A DNA stretch of 64,000 nt from Phycisphaerae bacterium (GCA_035384605.1 DAOOIV010000013.1:13134-77133), one strand, 5' to 3'; shown: positions 45,026 through 55,364, counted from the first letter of the stretch. Numbers and translations are program-made. Notes: generated from the sequence alone by a model not told the origin.

Positions 45026-45500
45026 CGAACTCACCCCCAAGTTCCTCGGGCGTACATATCACCGGAGATTCTATGCCCTGCTCGGTGTTCAACTCCAGCA
45101 GCCGCCGCTTGCTCCAGCCTTGGGCAATATGGCGGCAGTTCCAGGTAACCAGGTAATTCATCCCGTTCAAGGAGGCGATGGCCATGTGCAGTGCGTCCCG
45201 GATGGCCTTGGATGGGAGGGGCATTTCGCGCATATACAGCCCGGCAAGGCGCTCGGCCCCCTCGGTGACGGCAAGAATGGGGAAGCTCGATACCAGTGTT
45301 AAGCGATCCTGGGCGGCCTCGGCATCTCCTTGTTCGATCTCCTGGATCACGATATCCGAAATGAAGACGTCGTATCGCCCCAGTTTGCTATCCCACCACT
45401 CGCGCGTGATCTGTTGGTGAGCGGCCACCAACAGGTCGCGCGAAGGTCGCGACGCTCGATAACTGACAACCGAGGTCTCCATGTAGCGATTGTCGGACAT
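44850..45500 (-). CDS. PIN-domain (VapC-like) toxin, C-terminally extended by read-through
   Basis: 216 residues as read. PIN-domain toxins are Mg2+-dependent RNases. Early YMETSVVSYRAS (first acidic residue in the strand), DVFISDIVIQEIEQGD and later KAIRDALHMAIASLNGMNYLVTWN give the PIN fold and acidic set, ending normally near CTPEEL (~152). From there the frame runs on for ~60 residues of antisense-like sequence (GRSDYTRGPRGGEQ...) overlapping the small gene at 44822-45025. A stop appears at the end of CTPEEL-GG if one more G is in the G run at 45034-45038. The extension is therefore probably a frameshift artefact or mutation. Confidence 0.7.
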   Translation of the reverse strand: MSDNRYMETSVVSYRASRPSRDLLVAAHQQITREWWDSKLGRYDVFISDIVIQEIEQGDAEAAQDRLTLVSSFPILAVTEGAERLAGLYMREMPLPSKAIRDALHMAIASLNGMNYLVTWNCRHIAQGWSKRRLLELNTEQGIESPVICTPEELGGEFDVGRSDYTRGPRGGEQTGARGGLRPACVLSAHRPAPASVRRQTGHSAAAQAWRDGVAD

Positions 45501-45664
45501 AGCTGTTCGATATCGGCCGGGTCATCGGCTCCCGGGCTCGATGCCCCTGGCACCCGTCCGATTCTATGAATTATCCCTTTGTCTGATGGCGGATGCAACC
45601 GGACCGCCAATCGCGGTACAATCCGTGATAAGAGGCCCGGACGAGAACGTCGAGCTGGCGGAAG

Positions 45665-46621
45665 ATGTTCGTGAACACGGACGATATGGAAAACACGCGT
45701 CGCGAAATCCGTACCATCCGCCGGACAGCCATCATCTTGTCATCCTTCGCTGCAGTCGTTTTGAGCGGCCTTGCGATCCTCAGTTGCCTGGTACCGGTCA
45801 GCCTCGCCGTCCGGTCAACAAGGGCACCGTGGAACACCGCGATGATCCTCAGTGAGTACCGTGGGCGCCTCCGCCTCGATTGGCGCCCCGATACCACGTA
45901 TGCATTTGGGGAGCCGACCCCGGGTCATTGGTGGGGCAATCTGTTTGTGCCCCCCGAAGAAAGCCAAAGTCAGTCACAGCGAGTCGGCTTGACGGTGCCT
46001 GCTTGGGTGCCGATCGCCTGTGCACTCGCGTACCCTGGCTACATGCTGACCCGGCTGCTCGTCAGGAGCCTCCGGCGTGGAGAGCCGAGCACATGCGTCA
46101 CGAATGCTTGGAGGCGGGCAGAACAGCCTGAGCACCGGCTCGGCCGGCTTGGCTTGAGCATAGCGACCATCGCTCTGCTTCTTGCCGTTCTGGTAGTCTC
46201 ATTTAGTATCGCCAGTCAATGGCTCAGAGTCACAGTGATAGCATGGCGATTACAGGAAGGTAAGCTCAAAGGTGTGATCTTGAGCTCGGACAGAGGTTGG
46301 TGTTACGCCGAAGGCTTCAACGGTCCTCTCAGCGTCGTAGGATGGCACGCATTCACCCACAGGCCGCATGGACAGTTCAGTCTGACCGTTGAGAGACCCC
46401 CTGGAGCACTGTACTGTGCAGGTGAAGCTCCCTCGTGGGTACTGATCACCGTCCTTGGAGTGGCCCCCACAATCGTTCTCTGCCACAAGGTCGGTCGGCA
46501 TAGACGTCTTCGACAACGACGGGCGAGGGGGCGTTGCCTGTCCTGCGGCTACGACCTCACCGGCAATGTCTCCGGCACCTGTCCCGAGTACGGGCGAGCG
46601 GTCGGGGACAGAAGCGATTAG
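45665..46621 (+). CDS. Membrane protein with C-terminal zinc-ribbon-like segment
   Basis: 318 residues; start ATG 45665 has GGCGGAAG close upstream. Three to four hydrophobic segments: ~22-48, ~112-132, ~160-190 and ~258-275. The C-terminus GRCLSCGYDLTGNVSGTCPEYG is the planctomycete ribbon CxxCGYDLTGNxSGxCPECG, but the fourth Cys is Tyr (TGC to TAC around 46588). A four-Cys site is thus incomplete. The family's function is unknown. Confidence 0.65.
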   Translation: MFVNTDDMENTRREIRTIRRTAIILSSFAAVVLSGLAILSCLVPVSLAVRSTRAPWNTAMILSEYRGRLRLDWRPDTTYAFGEPTPGHWWGNLFVPPEESQSQSQRVGLTVPAWVPIACALAYPGYMLTRLLVRSLRRGEPSTCVTNAWRRAEQPEHRLGRLGLSIATIALLLAVLVVSFSIASQWLRVTVIAWRLQEGKLKGVILSSDRGWCYAEGFNGPLSVVGWHAFTHRPHGQFSLTVERPPGALYCAGEAPSWVLITVLGVAPTIVLCHKVGRHRRLRQRRARGRCLSCGYDLTGNVSGTCPEYGRAVGDRSD

Positions 46622-46683
46622 CTGTTATGTATTAGCCTTTAGATACTTTAGTAAGTTTTTAGCCTGTATATACTGGTGCCTGT

Positions 46684-46700
46684 CCGGAGTCGAATTCCGG
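46684..46700. other. Small hairpin upstream of gyrA
   Basis: CCGGA, seven-base loop GTCGAAT, TCCGG: a 5-bp stem in the AT-rich spacer after 46621. It superficially resembles a tRNA T-arm but no acceptor or anticodon arm accompanies it. Confidence 0.25.
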
Positions 46701-46891
46701 GCTGCTTGATCGGCCGCGATGGGGATCCATTTGCGGTTTTGATTCGCGTTTTCTTTTCGGCGGTATCGGCTCGACATAACTGCCTGGCTCAATGAAACTT
46801 ACAGGGAACCGGCAGACTGGCGTTTCGGGCTCAGATCGGCTATAAAACGGCGGTGAAAAGAGACGACTGGATCGACCCCCAAGGAGACCTG

Positions 46892-49600
46892 ATGGCCGAC
46901 GCTCCCAAGAACCCCCCGACTATCCTGCCAATCGTGGAGGAATTGCAGGATTCGTACCTGACCTACGCGATGAGTGTGATCATGTCCCGGGCCCTGCCGG
47001 ACGCCCGCGACGGCCTGAAACCGTCGCAACGCCGCATCCTTGTGGCCATGAACGACCTGAACCTCGGGCCGCGGGCCCAGGCGCGCAAGTGCGCCAAGAT
47101 CTGCGGCGACACCTCGGGCAACTATCACCCCCACGGCGAGAGCGTCATCTATCCGACGCTCGTGCGGCTGGCCCAGGACTGGAACATGCGCTACCCGCTG
47201 GTGCTCGGGCAGGGCAATTTCGGTTCGATCGACGGCGACCCGCCGGCGGCCATGCGTTATACCGAGGCCCGGATGGCGCAGGCCGCGGTCGAAATGCTCG
47301 CCGATCTCAAGTTGGAGACCGTCGACTTCGAGCCCAACTACGATGAGACGCGCGAAGAGCCTGTCGTTCTCCCGAGCAAGTTTCCAAACCTGCTGGTCAA
47401 CGGCTCGACCGGCATCGCCGTGGGAATGGCCACCAACATCCCGCCGCATAACATCAACGAGATTGCCGACGCCATCGTCAAGGTGATCGACGAACCGAAC
47501 GTGACGATCGACGAACTCATGGAAATCGTGCCGGGACCGGACTTTCCCACCGGAGGTATCATTTGCGGCCGTCAAGGGATCCGCGATGCATACCGGACCG
47601 GGCGCGGGACGATCACCCTGCGCGGACGCACACACATCGAGGAAAAAAAGGGCCGCACGCTTATCGTCATCGACGAAATTCCCTACCAGGTGCTTCGCAC
47701 AACGATCAAGGAGCGCATCGTCGATTGCGTCAAGGGCAACATCATGCCCGAGGTGGCCGACGTGCGCGACGAGTCGGACCGCAAGCACGCCACGCGGTTG
47801 GTGGTCGAACTGAAGAAGGACGGTAATGCCGACCTGGTGCTTAACCAGCTTTACGAGTACACCGCTCTCCAGACCAACTACACGGTGATGAACATTGCCT
47901 TGGTCAACCGCCAACCGCGCACGTTGAACCTGCGACAGATGATCGACGTGTTCATCGATCATCGAAAAGAGGTCATTCGTCGGCGGACGGCGCATTTGTT
48001 GCGCAAGGCCCGTCAGCGGGCTCACATCGTCGAGGGGCTCCTCCTGGCCGTCGGCGACATCGACGCGATCATCCAATTGATCAAGCAGTCGCCCGATCCC
48101 CCGACTGCCAGGGAGCGTCTCATGGCCCGGCCTTTGCGGCTCCCGGAGAACGCCACGCTGATCCGACTGCTTCCCGAAGCCTTCGTGCGACGTACCACGC
48201 GGGAAGACCAGAACCTCAGCGGTACCCAGGCCGACGCCATTCTGTCCATGCAGCTCCAGCGTCTCACCGGGCTTGAGATGGAGAAGCTGGCGGAGGAATA
48301 TCGCAAACTCACCGAGGAAATCGAAGGCTATGAGGCCATTCTCCGGGACGAAGCACTCGTGCTCGACATCATCCGGGAAGACACCTACGAAATGAAGGAG
48401 AAATTCGGAGACAAGCGCAGGACCGAGATCAGCGGGCAGGAGGTCGGCGAGTTCCGAATGGAGGAACTCATTCCCGACGAGCAGATGATCGTGACCATCA
48501 CCCGCGACGGCTACATCAAGCGGGTACAGGTGGATGCTTACCGCAAGCAGGGTCGCGGCGGCAAGGGCGTCAAGGGGTCGGATATCAAAGAAGGGGATTA
48601 TCTTGAACACCTCTTCTCGGCCAACACTCACGACTATCTGCTGTTCTTCACCAATCGTGGGCGGGTCTACTGGCTGAAGGTGTACGATATTCCGGCCATG
48701 CAGCGGACCAGCCGGGGGCGCTCGATCGCCAACCTGCTGCACATGCTGCCCGACGAAATCCACAAGGCCGTGCTGCCGGTCAGCAGGTTTGAAGAGAAGT
48801 TCGTCTTCTTTGCGACGGCCAAGGGCGTGGTCAAGAAAACGCCGCTCGCCGCATTCAGTCGACCGAGACCGAGCGGGATCATCGCCATGAGCCTGGACCT
48901 CGACGACGAGTTGATCGGCGTCTCCCAAACCAGCGGCTCCGATGAGATTGTGCTCGGCACCCGCGACGGCTGGGCCGTCCGGTTCGATGAGAATGACGTC
49001 CGCGCCATGGGGCGGTCCGCCAGAGGCGTGCGAGGCATTGATCTGCGCGGCGAAGACCGGGTGGTCGATCTGGTGGTGACCAACGAAGGGGCATCGCTGC
49101 TGACCGTGTGCGAGAACGGCTTCGGCAAGCGGACGCAGGTCAGCGAGTACCGCAAGACCCGTCGCGGCGGCAAAGGGGTGATCAACATCAAGACCACCGA
49201 GCGCAACGGGAAGGTCGTCGCCCTCAAGAGCGTCACCGACAACGACGACCTGATGTTCATTTCCGCCAAAGGCATCGTGCTGCGCACGGAATCGACGTCC
49301 ATGCGGGAGATCGGCCGTGCCACTCAGGGCGTACGGCTGATACGGCTGGAGGAGGGCGACAAGGTCGTGGCGGTAGCCCGGATCATCCCTGAAGACGAGG
49401 ACCAAAGACCGGCAGACGCCGAAGCCGGCGCCGCTTCCTCTGAGACGGCGTTGATCGAGGCTGGCGAACCGCCCAAAACTGACCAATCGACCGAGCCGGA
49501 TGAGAATACAAACCCCTCTGGTGCCGATAGATATGATCGGGAACCGACCGACGGCGAGCCTGAAATGGATCAGCCGCAGGACGGCGAAGAAGCGGAGTGA
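46892..49600 (+). CDS. gyrA: DNA gyrase subunit A
   Basis: 902 residues from ATG 46892, with AAGGAGACC immediately upstream. GyrA cuts and rejoins the DNA strand that gyrase passes, using Tyr123 in AMRYTEARM. N-terminal breakage-reunion features: YLTYAMSVIMSRALPDARDG and GLKPSQRRIL. The C-terminal beta-pinwheel carries repeated VxRxxVxxYRxQxRGGKG elements, and QGRGGKG stands for the GyrA box. The tail is acidic and ends after about 70 non-conserved residues. A TATAAA at 46841-46846 could be a -10 box for this gene. gyrB is not in the window. Alternative ParC identity is less likely given the GyrA-box-like motif. Confidence 0.96.
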   Translation: MADAPKNPPTILPIVEELQDSYLTYAMSVIMSRALPDARDGLKPSQRRILVAMNDLNLGPRAQARKCAKICGDTSGNYHPHGESVIYPTLVRLAQDWNMRYPLVLGQGNFGSIDGDPPAAMRYTEARMAQAAVEMLADLKLETVDFEPNYDETREEPVVLPSKFPNLLVNGSTGIAVGMATNIPPHNINEIADAIVKVIDEPNVTIDELMEIVPGPDFPTGGIICGRQGIRDAYRTGRGTITLRGRTHIEEKKGRTLIVIDEIPYQVLRTTIKERIVDCVKGNIMPEVADVRDESDRKHATRLVVELKKDGNADLVLNQLYEYTALQTNYTVMNIALVNRQPRTLNLRQMIDVFIDHRKEVIRRRTAHLLRKARQRAHIVEGLLLAVGDIDAIIQLIKQSPDPPTARERLMARPLRLPENATLIRLLPEAFVRRTTREDQNLSGTQADAILSMQLQRLTGLEMEKLAEEYRKLTEEIEGYEAILRDEALVLDIIREDTYEMKEKFGDKRRTEISGQEVGEFRMEELIPDEQMIVTITRDGYIKRVQVDAYRKQGRGGKGVKGSDIKEGDYLEHLFSANTHDYLLFFTNRGRVYWLKVYDIPAMQRTSRGRSIANLLHMLPDEIHKAVLPVSRFEEKFVFFATAKGVVKKTPLAAFSRPRPSGIIAMSLDLDDELIGVSQTSGSDEIVLGTRDGWAVRFDENDVRAMGRSARGVRGIDLRGEDRVVDLVVTNEGASLLTVCENGFGKRTQVSEYRKTRRGGKGVINIKTTERNGKVVALKSVTDNDDLMFISAKGIVLRTESTSMREIGRATQGVRLIRLEEGDKVVAVARIIPEDEDQRPADAEAGAASSETALIEAGEPPKTDQSTEPDENTNPSGADRYDREPTDGEPEMDQPQDGEEAE

Positions 49601-49923
49601 AGCCCTGACGGCTGGTGGTTTTTGGCTGCGCGGGGGGCCGGGGCGGCTGGCCCGCCCGAGCGCGGTCGGCTGCTTATGCGTAACCGGGGCCGCCCGTGAA
49701 GCCCGACAGCCAGGATCAAGGCAAGGGACGAACGCGGCAACCGACAGGCATCGGAGCGGTATAATTCGTCTGGAGACGACCCGAGAGCGAGCTGCCCCCG
49801 GGGCGTTATCCCAAAGGCGGATCGCCTTTTTGCGGGCCGCGACCCAAGCGCTCTGCGATCCAGAAACATGCGCGCAAGCCGCACAGATATCTGGCCGTAA
49901 GGTTCTAAAGGAGAGTTGACCCT
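49601..49923. other. Intergenic region between gyrA and the thrombospondin-3 gene
   Basis: About 320 bases with no gene. The first half has a G-rich tract; the second half is largely repeat copy B (49814-49902). The final AAAGGAGAG at 49907-49915 is the ribosome binding site of the next gene. Confidence 0.5.
49814..49902 (-). repeat. Dispersed ~88-bp repeat, copy B
   Basis: Reverse orientation relative to copies A and C. The end carries AAAGGCG, GAT, CGCCTTT plus TT (49813-49831), a hairpin with a short T-run, which may act as the gyrA terminator. The reverse complement reads TTGCGCGCATGTTTCTGGAT CGCAGAGCG, matching copy C almost base for base. Confidence 0.7.
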
Positions 49924-50517
49924 ATGCTGACTTTTCGCGGCTTCCTCACCGGCCTGGCCGTCTTTGCTCTCCCGGCATTAGCGCTCACCTTCGCGCCTCC
50001 ACGCGCCTTTGCTCAGACATCTCGACCGGAGACGCCCCTTGACCATGTCCAGTCCGGCTCCGTTGCCGAACGGGCTCCCGGGCTCTGGATTCGAGATGCC
50101 CTTGCCTACTACAGCCGACGGCATGCCGAGATGATTAATCCACCCGGCCCGGTCAACGCCGAGGTTCAGGGCCCATCCGCAATGCAGGAGGTTGCCCAGG
50201 CTTTTGCGGATGGCATCGTGCAGCTTATTCAGGATGTCTTCAAGGCCTGGGTTGCCGCCGCAGTACCTCCCGGCGGCTTCCCCGGCACTTGGACCGATTT
50301 GGACAACGATGGCATCCGCAACCGGTTGGACAATTGCATGACGGTGGCCAATCCCGGCCAGACGGACACCGACGGCGACGGGGCTGGCGACGCATGTGAC
50401 TCCGATGATGATGATGACGGCATCGAGGATTCCATCGACAATTGTCCTGCAGTCTCCAATCCTGATCAGGCTGATGCCGACGGCGACGGCACCGGAGACG
50501 CATGCGAAGCGTCATGA
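49924..50517 (+). CDS. Secreted protein with thrombospondin type 3 calcium-binding repeats
   Basis: 197 residues with a signal peptide (MLTFRGFLTGLAVFALPALA). The middle ~80 residues are helical and unrecognised. From ~122 the sequence holds Asp-rich TSP type 3 loops: DLDNDGIRNRLDNCMTVANP, TDTDGDGAGDACDSDDDDDG, SIDNCPAVSNPDQADADGDG, TGDACEAS. TSP3 repeats bind calcium, stabilise the protein and occur often in bacterial surface proteins. AAAGGAG gives a good ribosome binding site. Confidence 0.8.
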   Translation: MLTFRGFLTGLAVFALPALALTFAPPRAFAQTSRPETPLDHVQSGSVAERAPGLWIRDALAYYSRRHAEMINPPGPVNAEVQGPSAMQEVAQAFADGIVQLIQDVFKAWVAAAVPPGGFPGTWTDLDNDGIRNRLDNCMTVANPGQTDTDGDGAGDACDSDDDDDGIEDSIDNCPAVSNPDQADADGDGTGDACEAS

Positions 50518-50921
50518 GAACGTCCTCTGATTCCTGCCCAGGGATTGAACAGCAGACAAGATACTGATGCTCAGCACGCGCAAAGCGGCGGCTTTGGAGT
50601 CTAGCCGGCAGGCTCGTTCATCGGTGCGGCTTCGCACGGCGCAGGCGGTCGGTTGTTCCGTGACCGCCCTGCTGTGCGAAGAAGAGATTCCGGGCTTCCG
50701 CTCGGCTGACGGTGCCGGTAAATGGGCCTGATAGGGGTGCTGCCCGCAAGCACTCGTGACGCGCAGAAGTCGCGCCGGGACGCGCAACAAACACCCGTCA
50801 AATCGCCGAAAGTTCTTTCGGGCCGACGGCCGATGACTCATCCACGACCAGCAGGAGCCTGATCGGAAAACGCGGGAATACACCTCTCCCTCTTGGGAGT
50901 TGAACCTCAGGAGCGACCCAT
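50518..50921. other. Intergenic region with a short open frame and no certain gene
   Basis: About 400 bases. One 54-residue frame is given separately (50567-50731). The inverted pair GCTTCGCAC and GTGCGAAGA lies within it. No promoter was assigned. Confidence 0.35.
50567..50731 (+). CDS. Possible excisionase-like helix-turn-helix fragment
   Basis: 54 residues (ATG 50567, TGA 50731), containing VRLRTAQAVGCSVTALLCEE followed by EIPGFRSADGAGKW. The arrangement is reminiscent of MerR/excisionase-type HTH_17 segments ending in EGxIPGxxxGxxW. The match is short and lacks the usual Gly-x-Ser turn; no ribosome binding site is clear. It could be coincidence or a remnant. Confidence 0.2.
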   Translation: MLSTRKAAALESSRQARSSVRLRTAQAVGCSVTALLCEEEIPGFRSADGAGKWA

Positions 50922-51221
50922 ATGACCAAGCAGGACATCATTGCCGACATTCGTATGCGTAATTGCTCCGCCTCGGAAGAGTTCCTCGCCACTTTCAGCG
51001 AGGAAGACCTCCTGGCGTATCTCTCGAATTTGAAAGAGGTTGTGCCCACTCCGGTCGTCGGCCAGCCTCGTTCCGCCCAGGATCGGCACGCTCCTGGCAG
51101 GCTTTTTGGCCCCAGCCGCATCCCGTTTTTCAGGTCCTATAAACAATATATGGTGCGCTCAACGCACGCAGATACAATATCTTGCATAAAAAAGAGCCGA
51201 AATCGCGCCCAGCTACGTTGA
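50922..51221 (+). CDS. Small hypothetical protein
   Basis: 99 residues with AGGAG eight bases before ATG 50922. The N-terminal 40 residues (MTKQDIIADIRMRNCSASEE, FLATFSEEDLLAYLSNLKEV) form two or three helices that resemble small planctomycete proteins I have seen of the type MTKxDIIxxIRxxN. The remainder is basic and less structured. No function is known. Confidence is mostly in the N-terminal part. Confidence 0.6.
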   Translation: MTKQDIIADIRMRNCSASEEFLATFSEEDLLAYLSNLKEVVPTPVVGQPRSAQDRHAPGRLFGPSRIPFFRSYKQYMVRSTHADTISCIKKSRNRAQLR

Positions 51222-51522
51222 TTCTTCTCAAGAACGTCCGCTAGGAACGTCGATAACAGTATTGGTGCGAGAGCACCGTGAGAGCGGGTTGACGGATCGG
51301 CCCTTCACGCAATCCTGGTGGGGGTCAGTTAAAGTACTCACCGGCGTTTCATGGAGGAATGCCAAGTTCAATGGCATGGGTTGTCTTGCGCCTGTGCCGG
51401 AGGTGAGGAGGTCCTAAAACCCGAAGTGGCAAGTGCAGTCGGATTCGCAAGGCGCAAGCCGGTCACGCTGCTTTTGAGCGTGGAGTCCTCAAGGTTTCGC
51501 GACCGGAACAGGGTGATTGCCG
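51222..51522 (+). other. Non-coding leader with hairpins upstream of flgM
   Basis: A 300-base stretch without a gene. GGTGC, GAGA, GCACC at 51264-51277 is a stable hairpin with a GNRA loop. CTTGCGCC (51385-51392) pairs perfectly with GGCGCAAG (51451-51458) and encloses further complementary pieces (TGCC/GGCA, CCGA/TCGG). The whole could be a structured 5' leader of flgM. It does not match the c-di-GMP-I riboswitch core I know. It may also contain the flgM promoter. Confidence 0.4.
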
Positions 51523-51834
51523 ATGAACGACATTCCGCCAATCAAGGCAACAGCCAACCCGGTCGGGCTGAGGCTCCCCGCCGTGCCGGACCAAGCGGGG
51601 GATGAGGAGGCTCGGCAGGCCCGGACAACCGCTCCAGTCCAGGCAGACCGCGTGGATATATCAGAAATGGGACAGTTGCTCAGCACGCTGGACGTCGGTT
51701 CACAAATCCGGGTTGATAAGGTGACGGAGATCCGTGAGGCGATAGCCAACGGCACGTACATCACGGACGCGAAGATCAACTACACAGTAAGCCGGCTCAT
51801 GGAGGAGCTCAAGGCGAACGAGGAAATCTAGAGA
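51523..51834 (+). CDS. flgM: Anti-sigma-28 factor FlgM
   Basis: About 102 residues from ATG 51523, with AGGGTGAT upstream. FlgM binds the flagellar sigma factor sigma-28 until the hook is complete. The C-terminal VDISEMGQLLSTLDVGSQIR, then VDKVTEIREAIANGTYITDA, then KINYTVSRLMEEL is the sigma-binding region; IRVDKVxxIRxAIxxGxY is the family signature. The disordered N-terminal part is Pro/Ala-rich as usual. No other flagellar gene is nearby. A terminator follows at 51891-51919. Confidence 0.88.
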
Positions 51835-51890
51835 TCTAGACCTCGACCGAACACACGGGTTCGGCCGACAAAACCAACGTCTCACGTACA

Positions 51891-51919
51891 AGCCCACGAT
51901 CCTGCAATCGTGGGCTTTT
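51891..51919 (+). terminator. Rho-independent terminator after flgM
   Basis: A perfect 10-bp stem, AGCCCACGAT and ATCGTGGGCT (51891-51900 with 51907-51916), with a 6-base loop, ends in a run of T to 51919. It is the clearest terminator in the window and lies about 60 bases after the flgM stop. Confidence 0.85.
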
Positions 51920-52291
51920 GCTTTGGGTGCCGTTCGCATCGTCCACAATCACGGTTCCGCTTGTCGCCCGACACTGGGGGTTCGAAGTCGTCCACAATTG
52001 CCCCCGCGTCTGAAACGGCCGCCCACCGGTGCCCTTCCTCAAAACGCGTCGATTGAAATGACGCGCCGGTCGAGGTTTGCGCCTCTGGCTTGCGAGAGGC
52101 CATCGGGATCAACCGGCTCGGACTTTTCCGGTCTGATTGAACTGTCGGCGTTCGCCGACTCGCGAAACCACGGACGGCAAGTTGAAAAGTGGGGCCGGAT
52201 ATGCTTGCCAACATTGGGCTAGACGGAGACAATGCCGAATCCTGCAATTGAGCAATGACTCAACAAGGACAACGCTGAACGGGAGGCAATC
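51920..52291. other. Intergenic region between the flgM terminator and the DUF1080 gene
   Basis: About 370 bases with no supported gene. The final GGGAGG at about 52281 is the ribosome binding site of the downstream gene. Confidence 0.4.
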
Positions 52292-53539
52292 ATGGTTAAG
52301 CGATTCATGGTGATTGGGGCGAGTATGCTGTTAGCGACCGGCTCGGTGTTGGCGGCCGAGGAGGCGACAACGCAACCGGCAGCGGCGAAGGTTGTGGCGG
52401 CTGGACGATGGAATCTCACGGTGACGATGACGGTCGAGAAGACCGATCCGTCGGGACAGAAGAAGACCGACACCTGGTCGCATCCCGCCTGGCTGGCTAT
52501 TGAAAAGCAGGGCGGCAAGCACGTCGGGCGATTCCTCGGCGGCGCCGGCAGCGTTCATCCGATTGGGGAGGTCAAAGTGGACGGTCTCCGCGTCGAGTTC
52601 AACGCCGGCGATCGCAAGTGGTCCGGAGTGATCGACAATGACACCATTAGCGGAACATGGGAGAAGGGCCAGGAGAAGGGAACATGGTCAGGTAAGAGAT
52701 CCGTTCCGAAGACCGATGTGGCGGGCACATGGACGATCAGGCCGCTGGGCACCCCCATCGAGCGGCCGGCGACCGTCGAACTGACCCAGGCGGACCGGCA
52801 GATCACCGGCACCTACAAGGAAGACGACAAGAAGTATCCGATCGCCGATGGCGTGGCCAATGCGGGCATCATTCGGTTCACCGTCGAGCTTCCGTCCGGG
52901 AAGAAGACTTTCGGTGCCGCCGTCAAGGGAGACCTGCTCGATGACGGTATGATTCTTACGCAGGCCTCGAGGCTGGGTGGCAGCTTCAAGGGATACCGCC
53001 AGCGGAAATGGGGCGCACCCGTCGAGTTGTTCAACGGCAAGGACCTGAGCAACTGGGAGCAGTTCGGAAACGAGAAAGAGAAGAACTGGAAGGTCGTCGA
53101 CGGCATCATGACCACCACCGGCGGCGCCAACATTGTCTCCAAGCAGAAATTCCGCGACTTCCGCCTGCACGTGGAGTTCATGGTCCCGCCAGGCGGCAAC
53201 AGCGGCGTGTATCTTCGGGGGCGGCACGAGATCCAGGTTGCCGACAGCATCGGCAGCACTCCGCCGAGTTGGCACGATTGCGGAGCCATTTACAGCCGCA
53301 TCGCCCCGGCGGTCAATGCGTGCGGGAAGGCCGACACTTGGCAGACCTTCGACATCACCATGGTCAGCAACTACGTCACGGTCATTCTCAACGGCCAGAT
53401 CATTATCGACAGCGAAGAAGTCGAGGGTATCACCGGCGGCATGCTTGACTCGAACGAGGAAGAGCCCGGACCGATCTACCTGCAGGGCGATCACGGCAAG
53501 ATCAGCTATCGCAAGATCACCGTTTGGCCGGCGGAGTGA
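52292..53539 (+). CDS. Secreted DUF1080 (3-keto-disaccharide hydrolase) domain protein
   Basis: 415 residues with GGGAGG before ATG 52292 and a signal peptide (MVKRFMVIGASMLLATGSVLA). The first ~220 residues are beta-rich and repetitive (GTWEKGQEKGTWSGKR, AGTWTIRPLGTP, QITGTYKEDDKKYPIADG), like a lipocalin-type or antiparallel barrel. The C-terminal DUF1080 domain has ELFNGKDLSNWEQ (~247), WKVVDGIMTTTG, DFRLHVEFMVPPGGNSGVYL, and WQTFDITMVSNYVTVILNG. The domain is related to concanavalin-like glycoside hydrolases, and some members act on 3-keto-glycosides. It acts outside the cytoplasm. Substrate unknown. Confidence 0.85.
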   Translation: MVKRFMVIGASMLLATGSVLAAEEATTQPAAAKVVAAGRWNLTVTMTVEKTDPSGQKKTDTWSHPAWLAIEKQGGKHVGRFLGGAGSVHPIGEVKVDGLRVEFNAGDRKWSGVIDNDTISGTWEKGQEKGTWSGKRSVPKTDVAGTWTIRPLGTPIERPATVELTQADRQITGTYKEDDKKYPIADGVANAGIIRFTVELPSGKKTFGAAVKGDLLDDGMILTQASRLGGSFKGYRQRKWGAPVELFNGKDLSNWEQFGNEKEKNWKVVDGIMTTTGGANIVSKQKFRDFRLHVEFMVPPGGNSGVYLRGRHEIQVADSIGSTPPSWHDCGAIYSRIAPAVNACGKADTWQTFDITMVSNYVTVILNGQIIIDSEEVEGITGGMLDSNEEEPGPIYLQGDHGKISYRKITVWPAE

Positions 53540-53886
53540 TCGGATCGTGCCGGTTTTCGGCTGCAAGCCGCAAGAGCGGCCCAATGAGTAGCGCACGGGC
53601 AGGGGAGGGGAGAGCTGTCGCAGGACGGATCAGCGTCGATAGTGGCAGCTCGTGTGCTGCGCGGTTGCGGCATTAATTGTGCGGGGCAGAGGCGGTCCGT
53701 GCTGCAAGCCCGAAAAGAAGCTGACCAGCGGCCGGCTTGATTTATGCTTGGTTCCTCTGCCTTCGGGCTTTGCCTGCTCGTTCTCCCCCGCCCTTAGTCC
53801 CTTCCGTCGCAACTGGTGCGCATTTTGCGCGCATGTTTCTGGATCGCAGAGCGGTTGGGTTGCGGCCCGCAAGAAGGCGGTCCGCC
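53540..53886. other. Intergenic region with repeat copy C
   Basis: About 345 bases between convergent genes (DUF1080 protein on plus, hslU on minus). The last 88 bases are repeat copy C. No gene is seen in the rest. Confidence 0.5.

Positions 53887-53888
<2 letters not shown>
53801..53888 (+). repeat. Dispersed ~88-bp repeat, copy C
   Basis: The best-preserved copy. It begins CTTCCGTCGCAACTGGTGCG and ends with AAGGCGG, T, CCGCCTT, a 7-bp hairpin (53874-53888). Its end overlaps the hslU stop codon (TAA on the minus strand, 53887-53889). The hairpin could terminate hslU transcription. Confidence 0.75.
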
Positions 53889-55227
<1,339 letters not shown>

Positions 55228-55364
55228 AACTCGCGTGTATTGCTCCTGTGACGATCTTCAACTTATCGCCGGCCGACATTCTACCGGAAACCGGGCTCAT
55301 AGAGCAGTGGCCGGGGGAGCGTCGATGATTCGCAGACACCATCCGCAAGCAGTATCATGCTCTC

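Noticed and set aside
46684..46700. A tRNA T-arm-like hairpin (5-bp stem with 7-base loop GTCGAAT)
   Set aside because: No acceptor, D or anticodon arm can be formed around it, and the T-loop begins with G instead of T.
46799..49486. A very long open frame on the minus strand opposite gyrA
   Set aside because: It is an antisense shadow caused by GC-biased codon use; gyrA on the plus strand is unambiguous and the minus-strand translation has no domain.
51385..51480. c-di-GMP riboswitch before flgM
   Set aside because: The known GEMM-I core (GGGCAAACC, GNRA, GCAAAGCC, CUCCGG arrangement) is not present in order.
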